A stretch of 64,000 bases of DNA, from NCBI GenBank assembly GCA_015179045.1, contig WHUZ01000157.1:1-64000 (forward strand). The letters run 5' to 3'. The notes beneath the pieces were generated by a model. That model made no database searches, had not been told where the DNA came from, and was given only the letters and a program-made list of their open reading frames with translations. A program made the translations under genes and the position numbers. This DNA is from Kalaharituber pfeilii (taxonomy: Eukaryota; Ascomycota; Pezizomycetes; Pezizales; Pezizaceae). Of this stretch, positions 13,688 through 24,430 are shown piece after piece; position 1 is the stretch's first letter, and every line of letters starts with the position of its first letter.

Positions 13688-14240
13688 GTGAAGATTCCAC
13701 GATCTAATAAACGAGTCAGGACCGGACTTCGTGGAAAGCGCTCGGAGGTTAATCAGCGGCAGTGTAGAAGGCGACGATCTACTGAGGAGAGAGGCACCTT
13801 CCAAGCATCAGAACCGTCAACCTGTCACACAAATCCCATAAAGGTAGGGCAGTCCATTGCTCCCATTAACTTCGAGATCAGGGGGCTTGCAGGAATATAC
13901 ATTACCCCACCTTCCTCAGGTTCCAACTTTGAACTCGGGAGAACATACTTCGTTACAGCTAGACATGTGTTGGATCCCCGCCGAGCTCCAGAAGATCTTT
14001 GTTGAATTATACATAATTCCTCCGAACATCATAAATTGCACTCTAACAACTTTTCAGGAAAGGTTACTATCACCGTGAGCGACGTTGGCAGTGATGACAA
14101 CGAATCTCCGTAGTGGTCCCATAATGGAGCCTTAAGCGAGTGGAGAGTTGGAAAGAGGCCGCGCATACAAACTGAGCTTTTTCCGAAAGCACGCACTTTG
14201 GTTTGGGTCCTCAGGCTCTGATTGAGCGATTCATTCCCCA
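13688..14240 (+). pseudogene. Decayed gene with TARHV (trypsin-like-fold type) motif
   Basis: A frame open from 13688 to 14005 contains GQSIAPINFEIRGLAGIYIT and then TYFVTARHVLDPR. This is the pattern around the catalytic His of the trypsin-like-fold proteins of unknown role common in fungal genomes (typically GTGGIYL...LLTARHV). It then hits a stop. Downstream frames continue the protein-like composition (KVTITVSDVG) but with further stops and frame changes to about 14240. I infer a pseudogene. Family assignment is moderate because only the motif region is recognisable. Confidence 0.4.
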
Positions 14241-14460
14241 ATGAACATGGTTAGTGCGAGCGTTACGTTAGTTGGATCCGCAATAGCAGGTTTATCATTG
14301 GAGGACTGGAGAACTCTCTCCACATATGCTGCCCTCCTACTTAACCTAACAATCTTCCTTACCCCATCAGGCAGCCAGCCCAATTAGGCAAGTTTCCAGA
14401 CTATCCAGACCAGGACTATGACTAAGCGGTTGCCCTGTCGGTTACTACCTACAGCGGCTG

Positions 14461-15028
14461 AAATTTCTAAACGCTCATAATATTTGTCACCAATTTCTAA
14501 CCAAGATGGCTATGAATACAGCATCACCACTATCTGCATTACTACTATATTTGCAGCATGTACATTATCACCAACACATGTACAGCTATTTAGCTGTCAC
14601 CAGCTATCCACACTCTCGTGAATACTCTTTAGAGTCTTCTCCTAGTATCTACAATACTCGAATTAGATAAACTGCTTTTATTGTTGTTGCTTCTTTTGTA
14701 GACCAAATAGTAGAGGTGAATAATAAAGCAACTTGAAGTTCCTCATCTAGATCCATAGTAGCTAGTGTATAATAGAGAAAACATAGTTCAATTTATATAA
14801 ATCTATATGCAATAATTTTTGATGTTGTGGTTTGATGTCTTTTTTCTCTCATTGTCTAATATATTTTTTACTAGTGTGATATCTGGGAGCGTGTTCTGAG
14901 AATCTAGGAATGTGGCAGGGGGGTGGAGGGTGCGTCGAGATTCTAAAATCTGGAAGGGGGTTTGAAAAATTTTCTGGGAGATCGAGTGTTGATAAGCGGC
15001 TGGGAATGGGAATGGGAATGGGAAGTCA
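14461..15028 (+). mobile_element. DNA-transposon-like repeat, copy 1 (left end truncated)
   Basis: Shares most of its length, with scattered substitutions and small indels, with 15420-15939. Both copies carry a short open stretch starting ATGGCT and continuing ACAGCATCACCACTATCTGC. Both end in a CTGGGAATGGGA motif; here the GGGAAT unit is expanded to three tandem copies (about 15000-15024). The outer left inverted end seen in copy 2 is missing, so this copy is 5'-truncated or rearranged. Confidence 0.6.
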
Positions 15029-15345
15029 TCTAAGTCACAGCCCCATGATAGGTATCCGTAATACTTCCTTCTTTTGGGGCCTAAACTTGGCGGCTTGGCT
15101 AGGATAATGTCAGCAATACTTTATTCATATCTCAAAAGTACTCAGGTGCTTACCGTAGGTAAGTCCTGCGAACTCCTGTTGTGATTGCTGCGTTCCTTTC
15201 TCCTATTCTTCGTTACGTTGCGTACGTGGGTTTTTATCTTATTTTTATACACTATAGGAGCAGATAAATCTGAGATATCAATCAAATAATTATCCCAAAA
15301 TTATTTCGAAGGCTACGGTATTGGATGACTTACCGTCGCCCAGAT

Positions 15346-15939
15346 TCCCATTCCCAGACGCCCAGTCCAAATTCTGGGCTTGACCCCAATTCCCGTCGCA
15401 ACACAACATACACACTCAAACTTCTAAACTCTCAAGATATTTGTCAGCAATTTCTAACCAAAATGGCTACAGCATCACCACTATCTGCATTACTATATCA
15501 CCAGCATGTACATTATCAGCGCATGTACAGCTATTTAGCTGTCACTAGCTATTCAGACTCTCGCTGATACTCTTTAGAGTCTTCTCCTAGTATCTACAAT
15601 GCTTTAACTAAATAAAACTGCTTTCATTGTTGTTGTTTTTGTAGACCAAATAGTATTAAAAAGGCGTGAATAATAAAGCAACTTGAAGTTCCTCAAAAGT
15701 CATCCAGTAAGTAGTGTATAATAGAGAAAACAGAGGTCAAAATATGTAAATCTATATGCAATAATTTTTGGTGTTGTTGTTTGACGCTTTTTTTCTCATT
15801 GTCTATCGTATTTTTTACTAGTGCGATATCTGGGAGCGTGTTCTGGGAATGTAGGAATGTGGCAGAGGGGGGTCGAGATTCTAAAATGTGGAAGAAATTT
15901 TCTGGGAGATCGATCGCTGATAAGCGTCTGGGAATGGGA
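15346..15939 (+). mobile_element. Non-autonomous DNA transposon-like element, copy 2, with 16-bp terminal inverted repeats
   Basis: Bounded by TCCCATTCCCAGACGC (15346-15361) and its exact reverse complement GCGTCTGGGAATGGGA (15924-15939), total 594 bp. The interior is homologous to 14461-15028. No transposase-sized frame is present; the longest conserved frame is about 35 codons, beginning at an ATGGCTACAGCATC start. No clear target duplication was found immediately outside the TIRs. The family is uncertain; a hAT-like origin is only a guess. Confidence 0.6.
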
Positions 15940-16397
15940 GCGCACTTTTTGCATGCAGCTGGTCAAAGTTCGCTCGACTTCCGGTCCAGTTTAATTCTGT
16001 CGAAATTAGGCTATATACACCCGAGTTGGCATCCGCCGCTGTGTGGCTTATTGCATTCTTTTCTACTGGCGCTATTACTGTTCTTATCTCCATCTAAGTA
16101 TGGCTTAAAGTCAAATCTGCACTATCTTCATGTATATAAATCAGAGTCTCTTGCAGCTCTTCATTCTACATGCGGAGTTACATTGACACATACATAATTA
16201 TCGACTTTTTCTACAAATTTTAAGCTCACCATGCCAAGCACTGCATAATTGCTGCATATATCAGAGGAGGAGAGGTATTGACAAATGGTCCGTTGGGGAT
16301 GAGGCTACCTGCCTCCATGTGATACTTCCGGTCTATACTCAAGGCGTATGCCCTGCATCGTACCTACAATACATAAGGAAAAAATTCAAACAATCAG

Positions 16398-17361
16398 CTG
16401 CTGTCTTTCACCACAACCCGACGTGCACCACGTCCCGACGCACGTTTTACACCGGAACTGACCGCACGCAACAACATATATCTCAAACACTAGAATAGAA
16501 TTTTGTATGTGCATTTTCAGGGGAAATAAATAATTCTTCACCTGTAATACCTCTATTTGCACTGAAAAGGCATTGTGGTTGATTAAAGGCACCATGAGTT
16601 TTTCATTGATGTCTTGGCATGCATTTATATGGAATTCCCATACAAAGTGCATTGGATGGTAGAATGTACTACTTCTCTTCAATGCTCACCATAATGGCTA
16701 TGTGCCGGGCCATTCGTAACAACGTTCCTGTGGCCTGGAGGGGTCTTTAGTGACGCTGTTTTTTTTCAAACAGTGGATGTGTGGACACGCGAGAGTGTGT
16801 GTGAGAGTCTGAGAGGGTAAATTGTAGGTAGAATAAGGAAATTCAAATTCTGAGTGGCCCGGGCCAGTCACTAACCAGCGTTCAGTTGAGTAGTCCGGGC
16901 TAGTGGCCACTGGAACGTTTGTTACGAATGGCCCGGCACAGCTATATACTTGTGGCTAGAGAGTCTCCCCAATGGGCCTCTTGATAATTAGTGCTTTGAT
17001 TGGCTTAATGTTGTTAATGCCTAGTTCATACTTCAAATTGCCATTTTCAGTAGTTTTCCTATGCAATTATTGCAATTTAATTCAGGTGTGAGAAGTAGTA
17101 TTCAATATCAGTGATATCAGAGCAAAAAATATGTACCAAGCCTATGCCAATTTATGGTGCAAATTTCATGAATCCTCAAATCAGCATATCTGAAGACGGT
17201 AATGTATAGAATATGAAGAATAGTGCTTAGTTTAAGCGCTCTACAAGTTGATACAAGACTCTATTCTGGTGGTTGAGATATATTTTGTTGCGCGCGGTCA
17301 GTTTTGGTGTGAAACGTGCGTCGGGACGTGGTGTACGTCGCATTGTGGTGAATTGCAGCAG
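16398..17361. mobile_element. DNA element with 111-bp terminal inverted repeats
   Basis: The left arm 16398-16508 and right arm 17251-17361 are inverted copies of each other at roughly 80% identity by eye. They share CACCACGTCCCGACGCACGT and CAACAAxATATATCTCAA blocks. The interior has no transposase frame, only a separate 240-bp MITE (16701-16940). The element is therefore an old, non-autonomous DNA transposon that later received another insertion. The outer boundary is set by the CTGCTG/CAGCAG ends and may be a few bases off. Confidence 0.7.
16697..16944. mobile_element. 240-bp MITE nested in the larger element, possible GCTA target duplication
   Basis: The terminal inverted repeats start TGTGCCGGGCCATTCGTAAC at 16701 and are repeated in reverse complement ending at 16940. 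They match over about 36 bp with one indel and one mismatch. The tetranucleotide GCTA lies directly outside both ends (16697-16700 and 16941-16944). The interior is non-coding. The sharper TIR match, compared with the surrounding 111-bp arms, implies this insertion is younger than its host element. Confidence 0.75.
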
Positions 17362-19605
17362 CCAAACCAACGTAGGCCACAACCTCAAAAAAAGGATGGT
17401 TGAGACCGACAGTAATTTAGACTCACTCATTATATCATTAAGTTTGATCGGCATCATGAAGAAAACGATAGTTCCAATATCCAATGCTTGCTACTATCGT
17501 TTCAAACGTTCTACCTATCCCATTTTTTTCACGAGCCTTTCCAGCAACAATGTAACGACGATTGGATGAGATCTCATTAACCGCGTACTGGAAAGAATGT
17601 GCACTCCCCACTTTAGGAAGCCAGCGAATGTAACATAGAAAAAATCATAGTCAGATCTTAATCACCGAACCGCATCTTCAGTTACATTACAGATGTTGCA
17701 ATAGCATCCTAGCAGCCCTAATTACGCTGTAGAACGAGAGATTGCTCACCCAGTTTAAAGCACCATGAAACCAATCATAGTATTCCAGCAAAATATTCAA
17801 CGTGCTGGAGATTATAGATATCCAAATACATGTAAAACTCAAAGCTAACAAAAAGTGAAACCATGGCACTTCCGAGCAAGGATTCTATCAACTTCGCCTT
17901 GGAGTTAATCCAATACACAAGTCGACTCTTATCATCAAGTGCCATGGCGTGGAAACCCTGATGCAATAGGGGTCTATTGTCATGATACTCCTGGATGCCT
18001 ACGAAGCTGTGTGATGCGGAGAACAATTGAACCATAGAACCACAACAAAATCCAAGAATGCACAAAATAATTCTTCTCTAATTTGCCGGAGTAAGAAACC
18101 TCTTGAATTCTAGTATATCTGCGTTATCTACAAACATTCACTCTTGGATTTCTTCGCATATTTTACTGATTGGTAAATCTATGAGCTTTTTATTAAGATC
18201 ACAGAATTCTACACCTTCCTTCGTTACCGGTGCCTACTTGCCGGTTGAGCGTATACGACGTGAGTTAGTTCCTACTACAAGAAAAGTAGGATACTTGCAT
18301 ATGGCTATAGCTCCATACTTTGAATTACATAAGTACTTGATTCTCGGCACTCTTTTCGTCTGCCAATCGAAGTAATTTAACTAAGCCACTAGCGCGCCCA
18401 ATGCCACTGGAAATAGCTACATCCAGGTATTCGTCCAGAAATTGGACATGCGATAATGTTAAAGAGAGGGGGAAGGAGGAGTGCTTCCCCACGTATACTA
18501 CTATTGTATTCTCTTCATATCAGGACTACCGGGACATCACCCCCCCTGAGCGGATAATGTGCTGCTATGTCTTTGCAATTACCTCCCTTATACTCTTACC
18601 TCTATGCCACAAAACGTTTACCTCTTAGTACTCCATAAAACGCCATCATCGTACCTTCCATCGGAGGAACATCTCATCACTTTCTCTGACGGACGAAATT
18701 TGAGGCTTGCCTGTCGTCTAGCTCTATCCTCCACCATACTTTTCACTACCTCCTCCGGCACCTGTCTTCAACAGACACCCTGACGGGTCATTTCACTGCC
18801 CTGTATTCCATTTATACTACTCCCGTCCTTCGCCAAATTGTGACCCACATCCCCTTTCATACCGAATCGTATGCATTTTATCTCCTTTTCTAGGTCTTCT
18901 CATGCTAGTTATCTGTACAGTGACATATTAAAACTGCTTGCCTTCCCTACCTCCTTCCGTCTCACAGCCCCGAAGCATCAGCATCACAGAAGCCACAAAT
19001 GCACTCCTCTTCCCTATGCACAATGATTTCACGGATTCAGTTATTCAAGCATCTGATTATATTAATGATCATTTTGCGAAAATATCCGCTAGAACATACA
19101 GGTTGTGGGTACAAGGCACTATACATTTCACACCATTGTCCAGTTACCCTGAAGACACTTCTCCGTCCCTTCATCCTCCAACCCCCTCACGTTCAGGCCA
19201 GAAACTATTCACTGCTTCACTGCTCAATTATTAATATCAAAAGCAAGGCAATTCCCTTCGATTCATGGTTGTCTCCACATTGCCTCCTTAGTCTACTAGA
19301 ATTCTCATGTTCCAATTCGACCCCCGCCAGTACACCGTCGTCTCCCAACTGCAATGACATGGCAGCTCTGAGTCCCATGCCCTTGTCTCCATCCCACCCT
19401 CCAGTATCTCACTACCGAACAAATCCTCCACACAACCGACAGCGATGCCGCCCTTCATGGTGCCCAATGCGTACACTGACCAGGCCTTCGACATCGCCAA
19501 AATCACGAGCTAGTCAAAGGGATCAATGGTCGGATGGGACCTGGCGGGAAATATTCCGTCGAGTCTACATGAGGGTCAATATAGCATCCCAAATCATCGC
19601 GACAA
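17362..19605. other. Intergenic with possible decayed membrane-protein frames
   Basis: On the minus strand, two overlapping open frames (18065-17775 and 17869-17687) with hydrophobic segments such as LLALSFTCIWISIISS would join after a one-step frame change. They could be the remains of a membrane-protein gene, but I recognise no family and see no clean splice sites. The rest shows no supported feature. The 209-codon frame at 18999-19628 overlaps the tRNA-Gly gene and is not a gene. Confidence 0.25.
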
Positions 19606-19676
19606 GCATCAGTGGTCCAGTGGTATGATGAATCGTTGCCATCGATTCGACCGGGGTTCGATTCCCCGCTGATGCA
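19606..19676 (+). tRNA. tRNA-Gly (anticodon GCC)
   Basis: 71-nt cloverleaf without intron. Acceptor GCATCAG/CTGATGC with discriminator A; D arm GTGGTCCAGTGGTATGAT (A box); anticodon stem AATCG/CGATT with loop TTGCCAT (anticodon GCC); T arm CGGGG/CCCCG enclosing TTCGATT (B box). CCA is not encoded. It closely resembles known eukaryotic tRNA-Gly(GCC). A T-rich stretch with TTTT about 35 bases downstream can serve as Pol III terminator. Confidence 0.95.
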
Positions 19677-19683
19677 ACACCAA

Positions 19684-19706
19684 GATAGTCATTTCGAATG
19701 ACTATC
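19684..19706. other. Hairpin just downstream of tRNA-Gly
   Basis: A perfect 10-bp stem GATAGTCATT/AATGACTATC with a TCG loop starts 8 bases after the tRNA 3' end, before the T-rich terminator. It would be part of the pre-tRNA trailer. A role is not established. Confidence 0.6.
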
Positions 19707-20204
19707 TCAAACATTGTTTTCTTTTTTCTTCTTGCGCAAACTTTTGTTCCCGCCACAAGTTGGGACAGTTAGTCCCGTAGGTCACGGACGTCTACTGGTT
19801 ATATGACTAGGGGACGCCTGTTCTGGGGACGCCATTGGAAAAGGTGCATCACAATTCGAGTGAAAACTGACTTCTGTCATACAACCCCCAAACTTGCATA
19901 TTCCTATCTCTATATGTATACCGTCTCTATGATGAACTACACAACCGCAAGTCCCAACCCTAATATTTTGTGTCTTTTCCTTCCCCTTTTTTGTAATATC
20001 CACATTGTTCCTCGGCAGTCTATCTATATCCACGTCCGCGCGGGGAAAAAAAATCTATAAACGTCGTGACAAAAATGTAATACAATAAAAAAACTCTACC
20101 AAACAAGGAAATAAAACAAATCAAGAAAATTCTAATATCTTGGGAAAATCAAAGGTCTATGTGCCATCACGTCTAGTTTAGATGCATATTGTACAGGTTG
20201 AATG

Positions 20205-21554
20205 CTACTGGCAAGGCAACACCTGCCCCCTGTCCAACACCGCAAACCCATAGATGCGCACGTTCATGACGTCCATGATTGTGGAACAGGCTGCGGGGAG
20301 GGGAAGTTTCCTTCTACCTCCCTTATTTTCTTTGCCAGTCGGGCACTCAATGCCGGGGTGGACATCTTTTCCGTAGGCCTTCTTCAAGCCCCCCCAAAAC
20401 GGCCTCACCTCATGCCAGAACACGTCCATGTCTCTGCTCTCGCCGGACGGTGATTGGGGTATGAGCGCGTGCGTGAGGTAGCTGATTTCAGCCTCTGGAA
20501 GGGCTTTGGAGAGTTTGTGGAGGGCGAGAAGAGTAGAGGGGCCGGTGAGGAGAAGGAGGTCCTCAGTGATGGAATGGGAGGGGCCGGAATTAGGATTAGG
20601 ATTATCATTGGTGTCGTTAATGGTGCTGTTGGTGGGGTCCGTGTTGCTGAGTCCTGCAAGGGAGGAGTAGCCGTTAGGGTCACTATGGTCGTTACTGTCG
20701 TGAATGGGAACGAATGATGTAGCGATGGAGTTTAGTGAGCGACCAGAGGATGTCTCGAAGGCAGCGAGGGCGGAAGTAGGGGGGCTGGAGGGGAGCACAA
20801 GATCTAGGTCGACATTGGAAATCAGGGATGTGGAGAGGTCGGAAAGGAATTCGCGAACGCAATCCATTTCAAGGATCTCTTGGTGGGGGAAGCGAGCGAG
20901 GAAGGTGTGGCGGGGGGGGAGGAGTGGGTTGTCTTGGTTAGCATCTGTAGCGTCTGCTACTGGATCCTCTCCAGCACCAGTTTCGTTTTCATGGTCCTCC
21001 TCCGCTCCCTCGTTCCCCGCAGTGGGCACCAAGGTGTTATACTCCTTGTAAAGTTCAAAGAAGGTAGTGCATCGGTACACGGCGCGCTTGAAGCGGTAGA
21101 GCTCACTGGAGTTCATCTGGACGTCCTTCTGCTCGCAGAAGAGCTTTGCGAGGTCTATGGCGACCTCGTTAAGGTGGGAAAGCTTCGAGAGGGTGGTCGC
21201 GTCGGTAAAATTGACGTCGACCGGCTTGTCGAGGAGATCCGCCAGGATGCACTTCTCATGGCCCTGAGGAAGATTGTGTCTATTGGAAACAGTATCAAGA
21301 ACCCGCATTGCCATCACTGCGTCAGAAATTGGACCAAACTCCGTATGCGCGATGGATGCCGAAATCCCGTGCTTGTACTGCTCGATTAAGGTCGTTGTCT
21401 CCTGGCCCATAGCGGCCTCCAGGTTACGCAGAGTCGCGAAGCTGTCCAGGTGTATGAGCAGAACGTGCTGGATGTCCAGCGGGAGCTGGCAGAGCTTGTC
21501 GGCGCAGTGGAAGGTAGGCTGCGGCATGCTTAACGGGGGCTGGGGGGACCCCAT
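20205..21554 (-). CDS. F-box-like hypothetical protein, 449 aa
   Basis: Single-exon frame of 449 residues. The N-terminus (about 20-55, LCQLPLDIQHVLLIHLDSFA then TLRNLEAA) has the pattern of a fungal F-box: a Leu-Pro start, two amphipathic helices, and a 'distance/asset of items' style LRNL stretch. That would make it a candidate substrate adaptor of SCF ubiquitin ligases. The remainder is not recognised. Residues about 190-220 are acidic, about 290-335 are Asn/Asp/Ser-rich and low complexity, and a C-terminal block around HALIPQ...DVFWHEVRPFW is more ordered. The plus-strand frames here are shadows. Confidence in the gene is good; the F-box label is moderate. Confidence 0.75.
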   Translation of the reverse strand: MGSPQPPLSMPQPTFHCADKLCQLPLDIQHVLLIHLDSFATLRNLEAAMGQETTTLIEQYKHGISASIAHTEFGPISDAVMAMRVLDTVSNRHNLPQGHEKCILADLLDKPVDVNFTDATTLSKLSHLNEVAIDLAKLFCEQKDVQMNSSELYRFKRAVYRCTTFFELYKEYNTLVPTAGNEGAEEDHENETGAGEDPVADATDANQDNPLLPPRHTFLARFPHQEILEMDCVREFLSDLSTSLISNVDLDLVLPSSPPTSALAAFETSSGRSLNSIATSFVPIHDSNDHSDPNGYSSLAGLSNTDPTNSTINDTNDNPNPNSGPSHSITEDLLLLTGPSTLLALHKLSKALPEAEISYLTHALIPQSPSGESRDMDVFWHEVRPFWGGLKKAYGKDVHPGIECPTGKENKGGRRKLPLPAACSTIMDVMNVRIYGFAVLDRGQVLPCQ

Positions 21555-22498
21555 TTTGTGAAAGGTCCCTTTTTTGAAGAAAAAGAAAACTTAAAGAGAA
21601 AAGAAAAAGAGAAAGAAAGGAAAGCGAAACGAAAATGCAAACAAAACTGAGTGGAGATGGATTTCAAAAAGTATAAGGAAAGAAAGGAGGAAGGAAAGAA
21701 GGGAAAGGGAGACTGTGGGAAGGGAAGAGATAAGCTTAAATACGCTAGCTCCTCAGCTACATGGCAAGCCTCAAGAACGTAATTTTTTTTTTTAGTTTCG
21801 AGAAAAATCTGGCAAGGGCCCTAAGCAGGGTCCTGCAGCTTAAGTGAGGGGGGTAGGGCTTGGCGTGGATAGTTCCTGGGCCGTTAGCCTAGCTTCAGCA
21901 GGGTGAGTGACATCGGGGATATAAATTAAATTAACAATGTTTGGCCCGCGAGTATGGATGGGCTATTTTGTTTGGCTTCAAGCAGCTGCAGGGTGATACC
22001 GTTGACAAGTTCGTCGCTATCGCTAACACTGACAAATTGTGCGGACAGTGAAAAGTTTGTCGAATCATCCCCAGTTTCGGGTTTGATAAAGAGGTCCCTG
22101 AAGATCAATCAATGGCCAGCTTCTAGAAAGTTTTTTTTTTCTAACCGCTAGACTGCTTTTCATGATATTGCAGATGACAGAGTTCCATTGATCAATAAGC
22201 ACAGCAGGGTCTTGTTCTATTTTCTCTTTTTTTTGAACTATGATACGCCTGGCGCTTGCACTTGCTAGGTTCAGCTGAGTTTTACTGACCCAGCCATAGC
22301 TTGCCGACAGGGCTGCAATTGGACCCTGCGCGCTTTATTAACGGTCAGGGTAGCTCGTAACCGTCAGGGTGCGCGCGATGCACTGGAATGCAAGATCACA
22401 AGATCCATCTGCAACAAGACTACATCTGCAATTCGTTTATGTCCAGTAACAAGCAGCCCGATCCTTGCATGTGCTTACCTAATTGAACGATAGCAAAC
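21555..22498. other. Intergenic, purine-rich 5' flank
   Basis: Directly upstream of the F-box-like gene (to about 21740) is an A/G-rich tract on the plus strand, i.e. C/T-rich on the coding strand, as is common in fungal promoters. The rest shows no gene. Confidence 0.35.
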
Positions 22499-22952
22499 AA
22501 GTTCTTACTTCCGGCGGAATCGGAGAAGTGCAGCTGCGGGGAGGCCTAGACGGGAGCGCACCAAGCCTTCCAGTGCAGTCAGCAGAGGTTTCGCCCAGAA
22601 GGCTTTAGAGAATGGGGGGATATGGAGAAGAACTGGAAAAGGACAGCAGAGAATGGGGAGGAGTGGGATGAGTTGGAAAGGTTCTTCTCCGGGATCAGGT
22701 TCTAGGGCGCCGTGCGATTTGCTGTCGGGGAAGTTTGCTTGCCGGGATGCGAAAGTGTGGAGAAGAGGGGAGGGGGGAGAGGGTGAGATATATAGTGGAG
22801 CCTCCCTGAGGCAGAAACCGGAAGGACCGTCCGGAGGTTTCTGGAATCAGGTTTTAGAAGTACAGTAGATAGAAATTTCTTTGTTTGTTAAGCCTGTCTC
22901 CGGCTTGCCCAGGGACCCTGCCATGGCTTGGCGCTGCAAGCGGGGTTATGTG

Positions 22953-22990
<38 letters not shown>

Positions 22991-22997
22991 CTTACTT
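22499..22997 (+). mobile_element. 5'-truncated LINE insertion with target-site duplication
   Basis: The sequence AAGTTCTTACTT at 22499-22510 recurs directly after the poly(A) run (GTTCTTACTT at 22988-22997; the two preceding A's merge with the tail). This marks a target duplication of 10-12 bp around a roughly 477-bp insert (22511-22987). The insert ends CTTGGCGCTGCAAGCGGGG, then TTATGTGATT, then about 31 A's. An upstream frame reads RTAENGEEWDELERFFSG, resembling the C-terminal end of LINE ORF2 proteins. Its 3' end is related to the tails at 2258 and 2649. No intact coding region remains. Confidence 0.8.
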
Positions 22998-24163
22998 CGT
23001 TTGTGTATCATACTTCGTACCACCATGAAACACGTGATTACCGTATAGGTCAGGGGTGTTTCAAGGTGGTCATGGGTTTCTGGGTGCGGCTCTGCGGGTA
23101 GGGATGAGCAAGGGGTTTTGTTGTACGGCAGGTGCCGATGCTTGTATCTCAGAATATTAGGTAGATTTTTAGCGTATTCTATAAATCTGCTGTGAGACTC
23201 TGGCAGCAAGGACAATATATGAAACACTTACTAGTTATATGCAATAATTCATCGATATATCTGGCGCCTTCGACGTCGCTGTTTTTGAGAATCGAAATAT
23301 TGTGCTCTGTCATGATCTATCACAGACCTCGAGATCTCGCGAAGCTGCAGCTGCCGCCACAAAATTGACCACGGACGACCAATATTGCGATGCAGTTGTG
23401 GCTTGCGGGGGGTGGTTTGGACTCGGATTTGTTGATGGCCGCCATATTACTTAATTTGGGCTTCCCATTGCAACTCACATTCAAATTAGTAAGAGTATAG
23501 AGTTTCTCTCTCAAGTAATCCTAGACATTGTCTTCCCAGGTCAATCCAGACTGACTATTCAGTTACAATGCTAAAGAATGCTAGACATCGGCGACTTAAT
23601 TTACTCTGTCGCTACCATGGTGTCGGTTTCTCTGCCTCCCGATTCATAGAGATCTTGGACTCGGTATCACAACTCCATTATATTAAGGTAGTTCCAGTTA
23701 TGGTAAAAGTTTACCAATCATAGATTCCGAACTGATTCAGGCCTGTTCATAGAATTACGTTAGTTGCTGCCATATTGGGCGTCGGGTGTCGGGTGTCCGC
23801 GAATGCTGTTCAGAGGCGGAAATGATAATAGACAGAGCACGAGTTGTACGTGGGTCTTATCGTCGGTTTTTAGCGGACAAAGCAAGGGGATAAAGCTTAC
23901 GCATGCTTAAGTTGCAATTGAGTAACATACAAGGTATGTGGAATGTGAAGATTCTCCCACCCACGTATCATCGGTATACTGATTAGGGTTTTTAGTAAGA
24001 AGGTGTGTTGTCCACTCCTTGCATGCATGCATACTTGTGGTTGTACCTGAGTCTGTGCAACTTGGACTAGGTCTGGACCTCCTCTAGCGTCAATCTATGC
24101 GCACACCCCAGTGGTGAAATGTGTTGAAGATTACCAGCTCTGAATGGGTTAGGTAAATAGTTG
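22998..24163. other. Intergenic, nothing recognised
   Basis: Short unsupported frames only; no RNA gene or repeat boundary identified. Confidence 0.35.
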
Positions 24164-24430
24164 TCATCTCTCACCTTTGTCAGCTTGAAACTCCCGGTCG
24201 GAGAACTTTAGCTCGCTCATAATGGCTTTGATCGGCACAAGCGTCACCAATTCCATGTTCAAATTAGGAACATGAGTATCGGCGTAGGCACCAGCCTGTA
24301 CTGTGTGTCTCGCTTCTGTTGGCATGATTGAGACAATTTCAGAGGCTACAAAAGGGAACGGAAGAAATACCAACTTCATGAAGGTGTCACCGTCCCGATG
24401 GGTCAAACTGCATCGCAAGCTAGTGAGCAC
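24164..24430 (-). other. Possible orphan exon (88 codons), family unknown
   Basis: The open stretch is bordered on its 5' side by a good acceptor (CTTACAG at about 24441-24435) and on its 3' side by a plausible donor (AAAGGTGAGA at about 24170). This suggests an internal exon of a gene or pseudogene. It encodes a hydrophobic-then-mixed segment including MKLVFLPFPFVASEIVSIM and HVPNLNMELVTLVPIKAIM. I could not find convincing partner exons either side, so this is probably a remnant. Confidence 0.25.

Noticed and set aside
14461..15939. Considered as a tandem array or CRISPR-like repeat
   Set aside because: Only two long dispersed copies with TIRs; this is a transposable element pair, not a spaced short-repeat array.
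17687..18065. Two hydrophobic minus-strand frames that might be one membrane protein
   Set aside because: A frame change would be needed and no splice sites or family were found; kept only as a note in the intergenic entry.
18999..19628. 209-codon plus-strand frame
   Set aside because: Runs into the tRNA-Gly gene and lacks protein-like features.
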